DNA of 64,000 nt from Paractinoplanes abujensis (GCF_014204895.1 NZ_JACHMF010000001.1:6014001-6078000); one strand, 5' to 3'. Numbered from the stretch's first letter, positions 43,907-52,306 are shown. Notes: generated from the letters alone by a model not told the origin. Program-made: numbers and translations.

Positions 43907-44175
43907 CGGGTGCCCTTGTCGTGCAGTTCGCGCACGGTGTTGATGATCCGGCGGCCGATGCGCAGGCGGCGTCCGTCGCCGTGGCAGCGGCGGCACAGGC
44001 CGAACGCGCGGCCGAACGGCGAGCGGCGCTTGCCGGATCCGTGGCACTTGCGGCAGTTGCCGAACGGCCAGATCCAGCAGCCCAGGGCGTAACAGAGGGT
44101 GGCGATCATGGCGGCGAGGATCAGGGCGCCGATCATGGTGGTTTCGGGGGTTGCGGTCGCGGCGAGGGTAGGCAC
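43903..44175 (-). CDS. Single-pass membrane protein with DnaJ-type zinc finger
   Basis: GTG at 44175 behind GGAGG; 90 residues. One membrane helix (MIGALILAAMIATLCYALGC) is followed by two CxxCxGxG units: CRKCHGSG and CRRCHGDG, as in the DnaJ zinc centre. Such a membrane-anchored zinc finger could act in mating or in binding unfolded proteins or nucleic acid; this is inference. Confidence 0.65.
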   Translation of the reverse strand: MPTLAATATPETTMIGALILAAMIATLCYALGCWIWPFGNCRKCHGSGKRRSPFGRAFGLCRRCHGDGRRLRIGRRIINTVRELHDKGTR

Positions 44176-44311
44176 AGTGAGCCTCCAGGGGCCGGTTTCA
44201 GGGTGTGAGGGGCCGGCGGCGCAACCCGCGACCGGTGAAGGTCTGCGCTGACCAGGACGGTCGCGGGTTGAGTCGCGGTGACGCGACCGGTCGCGGGTGG
44301 GCCGCGACCGT

Positions 44312-46459
44312 TCAGGCAGCCTTGCGGCGGCCGATCGCGGCGTCGATGTCGTCGGTCTTGGCGCCCTTGAGGGCCTTGCCGGACCGCTTGACGTCTACGC
44401 TGCGTACACCGAACGAGCGGACCTGAGCAGAGATCGATTCGGCGGTGAGGTCCGCGTACGCCTCGGGCAGCCGTTCGGCGAGCCGGGTGGCGATCTCGTC
44501 CCACTGCGCGCCGGTCTCGCCGCGCTCGATCACCGAGCGGACGTCAGCGAGCACGTCGCGGTGCTCGCGGGCGATGTCCTCGCCGGCGGCCATGCCGGAC
44601 AGAGTCCCGGCCTCCTCGCGCAGCTTGCGCGCGGCGATCAGGATCTTCTCGGCGTCGTCGGCGTCAGCCAGGTACGTGCGTACGGTCGGGGTGGCGTCCG
44701 AGGCGCCGCGCAGGATCCCGACGCCCTTGTAGCTGGGCAGCAGCGTGGACGAGTCGTAGCCCTCGGAGTTCGCCCCAGCGCCGAGGACCAGGTCTGAGAC
44801 CTGCCATGAGCCGGTACGCAGCGAGAACCGGACCTGGTGGTTGTCGCGGAAGCTGATGAACTGGGTGGCCACCTGCCCGCCACCGACACCGCTCGGGCGC
44901 TGGGTGGCGTCGACAAAAATGACGCCGGCCGCGGGGGCCACCTTGACCAGGTAGACCAGCAGGCTCGCGATCTCCTTGCTGATGTCGCCAAGGTCGAAGT
45001 ACTCCTGGAACTCGTCCAGGAACACGGCACGCACCGGCATGCCGTACTTCGGGTCCCGGGCGATCTCGCGAGTCAACTTACCCTCGGGGCAGACGTCGGC
45101 GGGCAGCTTGGACAGCCGCTCGTATCGGTCCTGCACGTCGGCCTTGATCTCCCGCAGCGCTTCCAGCACGATCTCGGCAGGGTCGCCGTCGCGGGTCATC
45201 GCCAGCCCGAACGCGCAGCGGTCCGCGACCAGGGCGAACTTGCGCCAGTCGGGCTTGCCGCCGCCATCGAGCACGGTCAGCTTCACGTAGGGATCCAGCG
45301 CCGCATACAGCGCCAGCGCGCGGGCCGCGAATGTCTTACCCTGCCGAGGCTGCGCACCGATCAGGATGCTGTTCCACAGCATGTCGACGGTGACCTTGTT
45401 GCCGCGCTCATCGAGCCCGAACGGGGCCGGCTGCCAGATGTCGGTCGGCTTGCATCGCAGCAGCGGCGTCCGGCCGGCGGCCTGCGCGAGCGGGTCCCGG
45501 TCGGCCACCCACAGCACGTGCCGGCGGTGGCTGCTGGGGTCACGGGTGATGAACACCTGCGACAGGGCCACGTCCAGCCCCGAAGCGATCGCGCCGCGTG
45601 CCTTGACCGCGTCATCGAACGTCTTGCCGTACGGCAGGTCGATCGACACCTGCGAGCCGGTGCCGGACGGGTCACGGCCCATCGTGGACCCGAACCCGAT
45701 CTGCTGATGCGCCTTGTCCGGGTGCCCAAGACCGGCCGCATAGTAGGCGCGCAGCACGATGTCGGAGTTGACCCGCCGGAACCGGCCAGCCACCGTGGCC
45801 GGGGTGATGATGCGTCGGTCATCCGGCCGGCCGACATGCGCCAGGAACGCCACGATCCCAGCCGTGACCAGCAGAAGCACCCACCACGAGGCGGTCGCCC
45901 ACAGCACCGGCAAGCCGATCCCGATCAGCAGCACCTCGGCGGCGAGCACGAGGAACCGCCACATGCGAGTGGCCTTGACCTCGCGGTGCAGCTTGAGCCA
46001 CATCGCGGGGTCGTTGGCGTCGGCGGCGGCCTGCCGCAGCCGGTACTGCTCGGTCACCCACCACCACTTGAGCTGACGCCCGGCAAGCCGGACCACACCC
46101 ACCGTCGCCCAAAACATGGCGAGGACGGCGTACATCGGCGAGCGCAGGGCGTGGAAACCGATCCGGTAGCCGGTCACCTCGGCCGCCTGCGCGAGGCTGT
46201 GCCGAATGTTCGGCCACGTAGACCAGTTCACCGGCACGATCGGCCGCCGCCCGGACGGACTGACCGGCTCGGCGTCAACGGGCTTTCCGCCCGGCTGGGG
46301 GTGCTCGTCCAGCGTGATGTCGAAGTGGGTGCCGGCCTCGGCCCGGCGGGTCCGCTCAGCGTCCAGGTCGACCACCTCGGCGCCCTCGGCGGCAACGGCG
46401 ACGTCGGCCTCGGCGGCGGTCCAGTCGAAGTTCTCCGGGTTGTTCTGCGGGCTGGTCAT
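44312..46459 (-). CDS. traB: TraB-type FtsK/SpoIIIE DNA translocase (conjugation)
   Basis: ATG at 46459 behind GGAG gives 715 residues. Two to three membrane helices (about 109-126, 168-190, 191-208) precede the motor domain with Walker A GAQPRQGKT (about 368-376) and Walker B RAVFLDEFQ (about 477-485). A C-terminal winged helix (about 655-690) could recognise clt repeats. In AICEs one such protein moves double-stranded DNA between mycelia. Coupled to the small membrane gene upstream by an ATGA overlap. Confidence 0.92.
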   Translation of the reverse strand: MTSPQNNPENFDWTAAEADVAVAAEGAEVVDLDAERTRRAEAGTHFDITLDEHPQPGGKPVDAEPVSPSGRRPIVPVNWSTWPNIRHSLAQAAEVTGYRIGFHALRSPMYAVLAMFWATVGVVRLAGRQLKWWWVTEQYRLRQAAADANDPAMWLKLHREVKATRMWRFLVLAAEVLLIGIGLPVLWATASWWVLLLVTAGIVAFLAHVGRPDDRRIITPATVAGRFRRVNSDIVLRAYYAAGLGHPDKAHQQIGFGSTMGRDPSGTGSQVSIDLPYGKTFDDAVKARGAIASGLDVALSQVFITRDPSSHRRHVLWVADRDPLAQAAGRTPLLRCKPTDIWQPAPFGLDERGNKVTVDMLWNSILIGAQPRQGKTFAARALALYAALDPYVKLTVLDGGGKPDWRKFALVADRCAFGLAMTRDGDPAEIVLEALREIKADVQDRYERLSKLPADVCPEGKLTREIARDPKYGMPVRAVFLDEFQEYFDLGDISKEIASLLVYLVKVAPAAGVIFVDATQRPSGVGGGQVATQFISFRDNHQVRFSLRTGSWQVSDLVLGAGANSEGYDSSTLLPSYKGVGILRGASDATPTVRTYLADADDAEKILIAARKLREEAGTLSGMAAGEDIAREHRDVLADVRSVIERGETGAQWDEIATRLAERLPEAYADLTAESISAQVRSFGVRSVDVKRSGKALKGAKTDDIDAAIGRRKAA

Positions 46460-46617
46460 CGCTGGTGCTCCTTCCGGGCGGTGCGGGCGGCGAGAACGGT
46501 GCTGACGGTGAACCCCACCGAGGCGGCGGCGGACAGCCACCATCCGGCGCCGGGGTCGGTGATGGCGTCCACGGCGAACAAGACCGCGGGGATGGCGAGC
46601 AGGTACCAGAAACGCAT
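46456..46617 (-). CDS. Tiny Spd-like membrane protein (53 aa)
   Basis: MRFWYLLAIPAVLFAVDAIT starts at ATG 46617 and a second hydrophobic segment follows (GWWLSAAASVGFTVSTVL). The stop overlaps the traB start (ATGA). Small hydrophobic proteins near tra genes are spread (Spd) functions in Streptomyces plasmids; here that role is inferred. Confidence 0.65.
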   Translation of the reverse strand: MRFWYLLAIPAVLFAVDAITDPGAGWWLSAAASVGFTVSTVLAARTARKEHQR

Positions 46618-46623
46618 GTCGAG

Positions 46624-46794
46624 TCAGCCCTTCGCGCGGGTGAGGCCGATCGAGCGGCTGTCACGGCCGGCGGCGTGCCCGGCCCGGAGGCGGGCTGAGT
46701 CGGCCGTCTTAGCTGCCTTCTGACCGGCGGCGACGTCGGCCTTGTGAGTGGCGTTGCGGACAGGGTCTTCACCAGAGGTGTTGTGGCGGAACAT
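46624..46794 (-). CDS. Small basic element protein (56 aa)
   Basis: ATG at 46794 behind AAGGAG. MFRHNTSGEDPVRNATHKAD continues as an Ala/Lys/Arg-rich polar chain without hydrophobic segments. No family recognised. It lies six bases upstream of the small membrane gene. Confidence 0.55.
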   Translation of the reverse strand: MFRHNTSGEDPVRNATHKADVAAGQKAAKTADSARLRAGHAAGRDSRSIGLTRAKG

Positions 46795-46880
46795 GATGGG
46801 GGTCTCCTTGACGTTCTTGGCGGATGGGAGACCGGCGGCACGGCGCTGCTTTGGTCGGTTGAGCCGTGCTGCCGGGCGGA

Positions 46881-47069
46881 TCAGAAAGGGCGCCGCGGGA
46901 GCGGCTCGCCGCGGGCCAGTGCGGCGGCTGCCGCGGACAGGTACTCGGCGATGTACTGCCGGTCGTGCTCGTCGTTCAGCGCGTTCTCGGCCCAGTCGTG
47001 CAGGTTCGCCAGGTCGGTGCGCAGGTTGTGCAGTTCGGCGTGCGCCTCGTAGATCTCGGGCTCGGTCAT
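46881..47069 (-). CDS. Small acidic helical protein (62 aa)
   Basis: ATG at 47069 (MTEPEIYEAHAELHNLRTDL) with GAGG nine bases upstream; a start five codons earlier is possible. Two predicted amphipathic helices. Overlaps no neighbour but lies close behind the DUF2637 gene. Unknown function. Confidence 0.6.
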   Translation of the reverse strand: MTEPEIYEAHAELHNLRTDLANLHDWAENALNDEHDRQYIAEYLSAAAAALARGEPLPRRPF

Positions 47070-47080
47070 CGCAGGCCGCC

Positions 47081-47815
47081 TCACGCGGCTACGAGAGTGG
47101 GCATTTCCGCAGGAACCGGTGCGGATGGTGACGCATCGGTGACGGGCGCGGGGGGCAGGTGCCGGCGGGCGGTCGAGATCGACACACCGGCCTTCTTGGC
47201 GATTTCGGCGACGCTCGCGCCAGGCAGCTTTGCAGCCGCCTTGGCCACCTTGTCGGCCGACGCCGGCCGCGGCGTGACGCGCTTCGCGGGAGCCTTCTTG
47301 ACCGGCTGCGCCGGCTCAGGCGTCGAGGCGGGCTCAGGCTCGATTACCGGCGCAGGAATGACCGTGGCGAGCACCGGAGTCGGCGCTGGCGCAGCTGCGG
47401 GAACCTCCGCCTCGGTCAGCGCGCGGATCCGGCCGCCGATCTCCACCAGACTGATCGAGGCGACGATGATCAGGCCGTCCACGCTCAGCGGGAGCAGGTA
47501 CGGGCTCGCGTCCGTCTCGCCGTAGCGGGACGCCACAGCGACCATGTGCCAGTACGACACCCACGCAGCGATGCCCGCGATCACACCGGTAGCACCCAAC
47601 CGGACGTATGACGTCCAACCGCGGCGAGCCGGGACACGCGAGATGAGCTCGACCGCCAGCAACAGCGCCAGCGGTGACCACGCCGAAATGGCCTTGCTGA
47701 CCGGACTGTCCGCGGCGTGCAGCACGTTGCCCGCGAGCGATGCGGCGATACCAAGGGCGAACACGCCTCGGGTGCCCCAACCGATGCGCTTGAGTCGAAC
47801 GACGTCCTGCGTCAT
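47081..47815 (-). CDS. DUF2637 membrane protein with C-terminal helix-turn-helix (Spd-like)
   Basis: A 244-residue protein with four hydrophobic segments (about 15-35, 45-60, 70-90, 105-125) typical of DUF2637 proteins of Streptomyces plasmids and AICEs, then a Pro/Ala linker and a short HTH-like segment (VAEIAKKAGVSISTARRHL). Probably a spread or transfer accessory. It overlaps the upstream gene by one base. Confidence 0.8.
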   Translation of the reverse strand: MTQDVVRLKRIGWGTRGVFALGIAASLAGNVLHAADSPVSKAISAWSPLALLLAVELISRVPARRGWTSYVRLGATGVIAGIAAWVSYWHMVAVASRYGETDASPYLLPLSVDGLIIVASISLVEIGGRIRALTEAEVPAAAPAPTPVLATVIPAPVIEPEPASTPEPAQPVKKAPAKRVTPRPASADKVAKAAAKLPGASVAEIAKKAGVSISTARRHLPPAPVTDASPSAPVPAEMPTLVAA

Positions 47816-48057
47816 CAGGCCACCTCCCGGAAGGCGGCGGGACGCGCGGCCAGGTCGGCGGCGAGGCGCGTCACGCGGGCCTCAGCCCGACGCAAACGAC
47901 GCCAGTCCAGCGGCGACGGGCCGCCGTGGTCAGCGGCGTGGATCAGGGTGATCTCGGCGTCTAGCAGAGACAACTCAGCCTCGATCAACGGCCACTCGAC
48001 CTCAATCGCGGACAACGCCTCTGGGGAAGGATCGAACTTTCGGTCTGCGGCTCTCAA
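47815..48057 (-). CDS. DUF6284-like small protein (80 aa)
   Basis: TTG at 48057 has AAGGAG six bases upstream, which favours it over longer open frames. The sequence includes SAIEVEWPLIEAELSLLDAE and LDWRRLRRAEARVTR, as in small proteins at the head of AICE operons. It is the first gene of the long minus-strand operon, just behind the control region. Confidence 0.65.
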   Translation of the reverse strand: MRAADRKFDPSPEALSAIEVEWPLIEAELSLLDAEITLIHAADHGGPSPLDWRRLRRAEARVTRLAADLAARPAAFREVA

Positions 48058-48100
48058 GACGCACTCCTTCGCGATGATCGGGAATAGGTGCCGGTGTTCG

Positions 48101-48259
48101 CCCCCCTTCACTGCATCGTTCAGGGGGGTGCACCAACAGAGCACCATGCCGACCTCGCCGTAGTCAACCCCCCTTAACAGATAACTTCATGGGACTAGAT
48201 GACTGCTCAAGTTGCCATCCCCCCTTGACCGGGAGCCGAGTATGATTAGGCCCCTTGAC
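48101..48259. promoter_or_regulatory. Divergent control region with CCCCTTNAC repeats
   Basis: Direct repeats of CCCCTTNAC occur at 48101-48111, 48168-48178, 48219-48229 and 48249-48259, with an inverted related copy at about 48118-48130. They lie between the minus-strand tra/rep operon and the plus-strand regulator. A TATGAT at 48241-48246 is a good -10 for the regulator. The repeats look like operators, probably for the HTH protein that follows. Confidence 0.65.
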
Positions 48260-48279
48260 GGCTGTGGGGAGATTTCGCC

Positions 48280-49116
48280 TTGAAGGATCTGGCCGACGTT
48301 GAGGCCCTCACCAACGCACGCGAGCGTGCCCTGACCGCACATAAGCTGATCGACGACCACCAGCTGGCAATCGCGGAGTTATCCCGGATCCGGCGGTCTG
48401 CGCTCGAAGAGCTGCTCAGTGACAACATGACGCAAGCTCAGCTAGCGGAAATGCTCGACATGTCGCGCTCACGCGTCTCGCAGCTTCTCTCCGCCGGGAC
48501 ACGGCCCGAACGGGCATTCCTCGGCGCCGGCCGCATCACCATGGCAATCGGGGGAAAGTTCGAGGTCGGCCGAAGCGACCCCGGCGCTGTGTTGTCTGCC
48601 GAAGCCTTTACGGCGTACGAGGTTCTCGCCGAGACCGCGAGGGCAGTTGGACTCGATGCTGCCTACGAGGTGGTTCCCCCACCAGGGCACGTGCACCTCA
48701 ACCGCCCGAATCTGATTGTCCTAACCAACCCGCGGCTTCTCCCCTTCTTGAGCCAAGTAATGGAAGCCGATCCGCATCTCCGTTATGTCGAGGATCGGAA
48801 CGGCTGGTTCATCAAAGAGCCCGACACGGGCAAGGAGTACCGTTCGCCCCGCGACAGCGGCGAGTGCGCGGACTATGGCTACCTTGGCCGCCTACCGCGG
48901 CCAGATGGGAAGGGATCCTTCCTCTACATAGCCGGCACACACGCGCAAGGAACTCTCGGAACTGCCCGCTATGTGGCCGACAATTTGCCGGAGCTGCACA
49001 GAGAGCTGAAAACTCGGCGGTTCTCAACCGTCATTCTCTGCCGCTACAGCGAGAACGATCGCCTTCAGATCACATCTACAGAGCGGGTCACGCCGCTCTT
49101 CCGCCACGAAGGTTGA
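48280..49116 (+). CDS. HTH transcriptional regulator of the element
   Basis: TTG at 48280 behind GGGGAGA; 278 residues. A helix-turn-helix (MTQAQLAEMLDMSRSRVSQL, about 50-70) follows a helical N-terminus; a C-terminal domain of about 180 residues (DPGAVLSAEAFTAYEVLAET... VILCRYSENDRLQ) is unknown and may sense a ligand. It contains a TTA leucine codon at 48379-48381. It faces the repeated operators and precedes a PP2C-like gene by eight bases, suggesting a two-protein switch for excision and transfer. Confidence 0.8.
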   Translation: MKDLADVEALTNARERALTAHKLIDDHQLAIAELSRIRRSALEELLSDNMTQAQLAEMLDMSRSRVSQLLSAGTRPERAFLGAGRITMAIGGKFEVGRSDPGAVLSAEAFTAYEVLAETARAVGLDAAYEVVPPPGHVHLNRPNLIVLTNPRLLPFLSQVMEADPHLRYVEDRNGWFIKEPDTGKEYRSPRDSGECADYGYLGRLPRPDGKGSFLYIAGTHAQGTLGTARYVADNLPELHRELKTRRFSTVILCRYSENDRLQITSTERVTPLFRHEG

Positions 49117-49124
49117 CGCACCCC

Positions 49125-49931
49125 ATGCGTACTGCCGTAGCTTCACTTCCCTCCAGCGAAGATGGATCTAACGAGGACTGGTACTCCGCATCTCCGCACC
49201 TTATCGTCGTGCTCGATGGCGCCACCGCGAGGACCGATACCGGATGCCAACACGGCGTCTCTTGGTATGCCGCACACCTCGGCGCAGCCCTGTCCGAGGG
49301 AGCGCACGATGTCAACCAGTCGCTACCGCACGTGCTTTCAATGGGAATCGAACGAGTAGCCAGCCTGCACCCATCCTGCGATCTCACGCATGAGGGCACC
49401 CCGTCTGCAGCGGTAGCCATTGTCCGCATAGCCGGGGACTGGGCTGAGTATCTAGTTCTCGGCGACGTATCAGTCGTGTTCGATGACGGCAACGACCCCA
49501 TAGTTGTGTCAGATGAAAGAGTCAGCCAAACAGCACTGGTCGAGCGCCGCGCTGCGGACGCCCATCCCATAGGGACTGCGAAAAAGCAACAAGCAATGAT
49601 CCGCATGAAACATGCGGAACTTGCGATGCGAAATCGGCACGGCGGTTACTGGATCGCGGCTGCAGATCCATCCGTGGCAGAGCACGCCCTCATCGGCCGA
49701 CTGCCTGAAGCCAGTCTCCGACGCTTCGCTGTGCTAACTGACGGCGCGGCACGTGCGATCAGCCCATTTAACGAAATGGAGTGGAGAGATCTTCTCGATC
49801 TCGCGGAAGCGGAGAGTCCTGAAAGCGTACTGCGGCGGGTACGCGCCGCCGAGGCAGCCGACCCATACGGGATCCGATGGCCGCGCAACAAGCGAAGTGA
49901 CGATGCAACGATCGCATTCGCGACAAAATGA
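49125..49931 (+). CDS. PP2C-like serine/threonine phosphatase domain protein
   Basis: ATG at 49125 gives 268 residues. The PPM/PP2C pattern is present: SNEDWYSAS, LIVVLDGATARTDTG, SAAVAIVRIAGDWAEYLVLGD, FAVLTDGAARA and DDATIAFATK, with metal-binding Asp residues. No membrane segment. It follows the regulator in one operon and may control it by dephosphorylation; no kinase gene is visible in the element. Confidence 0.8.
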   Translation: MRTAVASLPSSEDGSNEDWYSASPHLIVVLDGATARTDTGCQHGVSWYAAHLGAALSEGAHDVNQSLPHVLSMGIERVASLHPSCDLTHEGTPSAAVAIVRIAGDWAEYLVLGDVSVVFDDGNDPIVVSDERVSQTALVERRAADAHPIGTAKKQQAMIRMKHAELAMRNRHGGYWIAAADPSVAEHALIGRLPEASLRRFAVLTDGAARAISPFNEMEWRDLLDLAEAESPESVLRRVRAAEAADPYGIRWPRNKRSDDATIAFATK

Positions 49932-50084
49932 ACACCAAGGCGCCGGTTGCATAGAGGGTAGGCCACCCCGGTCACCGTCAACGCATTCGGCCGGCGCGCC
50001 TCTTAAGTGGTGGCCATCTATGTTTGGTCAGATCCGGCAACAGAAGCGCCACTATCTCGGACGGCGCCAGATCCCAACGTGGAG

Positions 50085-50981
50085 CTATCGCGGCGGTGGC
50101 GTCACTGTTACTTGGACAGTATTGCTGTACACCTTTACGGGACATGGTGGAATAATCGGGGCAACGTCCACAGTTCGCTGCTTACGCAAATCGTCTACGA
50201 GAATAGTCTGTTTGGAAGACCGGCCCGGAAAGTCGCAGATTAACCTCTTTACGATGTCGTCACTTTTATAACGCTTAACACCATCTGACCCTGTCCATAA
50301 AATCGTCGTCTCATCATCCTTGCGGCTTAATACATAACCAGTTTGAGGCGAAAAAGACTTCACAGTTATAGATTCGATCGGTAACCACATTCCCCTATTA
50401 AGGGGAGCAGTCACTGTAGGGATGAATAGCAGCGCGGCCGTCATGCCGCCTAAGAGTAAAGGCTTTACGGGACCGCCAAATGCTTCGTCGGGAGACCCCA
50501 GCCAGCCGACAATTACTCTCTTAATCTTCCCGACAAGCAGTAGATAAATTGCCATGGCCACGCCAAGGATAGCGGTATACCACCTCCCGAAGGGATCCAT
50601 AGGTAGATAGAATACTGCTAGAGCAACTGCGAGAACCGTCAAGAGCGCCCAAACTGAGCGGACTCCGAAAGCGACTGAACGAGCGACAGTCCCTCTTGCC
50701 ACGAGTGCGGCGAGAGCAAAGACTATATAGAGCGGCAAGGTGTCGAGCACTGCGACGAAAACCATAGGGACCAGATCTAGATTTTGTAAAAGTGCCAAAT
50801 AAGTCAGCCGGTCGCCACCAGCTGCACGGGTAATCGCAATAGCCGCCATCAGGAACGGCAATATCGCCAGCCCGACAGGAATCAAAGCCGGCAGATACTT
50901 TTCCGCTGGCGAGGCCGAGGGAATCTCTATCGCGTTAGGCCGCTTCCTTCGAATCCGACTTTGAAGATGTTGCGGCGACAT
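50085..50981 (-). CDS. Multi-pass membrane protein (unknown)
   Basis: About 298 residues from ATG at 50981 (MSPQHLQSRIRRKRPNAIEI); other starts are possible because no good ribosome-binding site is seen. A basic head precedes five hydrophobic segments (about 30-50, 68-90, 105-125, 132-148, 175-195), then an extracytoplasmic C-terminal domain of about 95 residues. The DNA is visibly poorer in G+C than the neighbours and contains a TTA codon at 50241-50243, signs of recent transfer. No family recognised. Confidence 0.65.
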   Translation of the reverse strand: MSPQHLQSRIRRKRPNAIEIPSASPAEKYLPALIPVGLAILPFLMAAIAITRAAGGDRLTYLALLQNLDLVPMVFVAVLDTLPLYIVFALAALVARGTVARSVAFGVRSVWALLTVLAVALAVFYLPMDPFGRWYTAILGVAMAIYLLLVGKIKRVIVGWLGSPDEAFGGPVKPLLLGGMTAALLFIPTVTAPLNRGMWLPIESITVKSFSPQTGYVLSRKDDETTILWTGSDGVKRYKSDDIVKRLICDFPGRSSKQTILVDDLRKQRTVDVAPIIPPCPVKVYSNTVQVTVTPPPR

Positions 50982-51084
50982 GGCAGCACGCGTCCGTTTC
51001 TTGGCCGTCCTCACGCAATAGACGCTACGTTGCCTCTGCAAGCCGAGAAAAATTCATAGGCTGGCGGGCCGGGAAGTGCGTGGT

Positions 51085-51960
51085 TCAGCGTTGATCAAAA
51101 ATGGCACGGCCGGCCTCAAGCTGCCGGGCACGGACAGTGGCTCGCAGGAGGGTAGCCTGCTCACGCCTGTCGCTCCCGTGGTGAAGTCGGTCATGACAGG
51201 TCCCACAAACCGCTCCGATCCAGTCTGTGAGATCGATGTCTGGGTCGATGTGATGCGCCTGAAAGTGTGGGCGACCAAAGTCGTCCAACCATCCTGGGGC
51301 CACGCCACAGGACTCGCAGGCCCCTCCATTGTCGATCGCTCGCTGGAGGACGTACGCCGTAAGGACGGGGTCTGAGACCCGTCGATCTCGGCTGGTCTTG
51401 GTTGCACGCCTCCTTTTACCGCCGGTCTTGTCGGTCCGGGCCGCAATCAACGCCCAAAGTTCGGCTTCTGTTGGGGGCGCCGGCGGCGTGAGTTGCGGAC
51501 GCTCCGGCATTGGCTGCGAGATCAGCTCTTGCGTGATCCGCAGGAAGCGGAAGCGAATGTCGTCGCGCAAGTTCTGTTCCTTGTCGCGGCTAATGCCCGC
51601 GATGACCTCCATGACGGTAAATTCGCCGAGGTGTAGCCAGTGAGAGCCGGTCCGCTTGACCTTGTAGAAAACGGGCACAGGCCTCGCCTGCTCATGACAC
51701 TCCTTCAGCTGCCAGTTGCCGCCGGTATAGGTCATAGGCCCCGTACTACCTTCGCCCGAGTAGACGAATTCGTCAGGCTCTTTGATCCACCGGTTGGCGT
51801 AGAGGCCGCGGAAGGGGTTCCAGAACACGCAAAGGTCGGCGCCTACGGTGGTGATACCGGCGGTGGCGTTCCCCGGCGGCAGACCGGCGAGTTTAGCCGC
51901 AGCATGGATCTCGGCGCGGTCGTAAACCTTGTTTGGGACGTAGCCACTCATGCCGGTCAT
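51085..51960 (-). CDS. SRA/YDG-like + HNH endonuclease (probable modification-dependent nuclease)
   Basis: A 291-residue protein. Residues 10-120 resemble the YDG/SRA-like reader domain of McrA/ScoMcrA-type proteins (NKVYDRAEIHAAAKLAG, GITTVG, VYSGEGSTG, WLHLGEFTVME). Residues 195-265 form an HNH domain with zinc ligands CESC and CGTC and the HH pair in FQAHHIDPDIDLTDWIGAVC. Known relatives cut DNA with modified cytosines or phosphorothioates. It could protect the element by restricting modified incoming DNA. It is separate from the main operon and near attR. Confidence 0.75.
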   Translation of the reverse strand: MTGMSGYVPNKVYDRAEIHAAAKLAGLPPGNATAGITTVGADLCVFWNPFRGLYANRWIKEPDEFVYSGEGSTGPMTYTGGNWQLKECHEQARPVPVFYKVKRTGSHWLHLGEFTVMEVIAGISRDKEQNLRDDIRFRFLRITQELISQPMPERPQLTPPAPPTEAELWALIAARTDKTGGKRRRATKTSRDRRVSDPVLTAYVLQRAIDNGGACESCGVAPGWLDDFGRPHFQAHHIDPDIDLTDWIGAVCGTCHDRLHHGSDRREQATLLRATVRARQLEAGRAIFDQR

Positions 51961-52306
51961 GATGACCTAGGGGTACGACAGGTGCGGCGGCGCCGGCTGA
52001 GGTAAATACCGGCGAGCCGTAAGTTATCCACAGGCGCCGCTGCGCTCCTGTGGACGTGCGACGCTGCTGTGGTCGGCGAGGACACTCCCTCGCGCACGCC
52101 GGCCACGGCCGTGAGCAGGTGGGGCGTGGCGAGTAGCAGCGCCACCGACACGATCCAGGGCGGCCGCTCGCCGCTACGGCGGGCGGCCCTCCGTCACCCT
52201 TGTCACTGCTGTCACTCCGACGCGTCAGAGCTGCGGAAACGCGGAGTGATACGGCACTAGCAGCTGTCACTATTCTCTCGTACAGGCGTTCGACTAATCT
52301 CTTGGA
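51961..52306. other. Non-coding region near attR with DnaA box and inverted repeat
   Basis: About 346 bases without a convincing gene. TTATCCACA lies at 52024-52032 and overlaps an inverted repeat TCCACAGG...CCTGTGGA (52027-52054). Several GC-rich short repeats follow near 52155-52200. This could be part of the element's replication or transfer origin. Confidence 0.4.
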
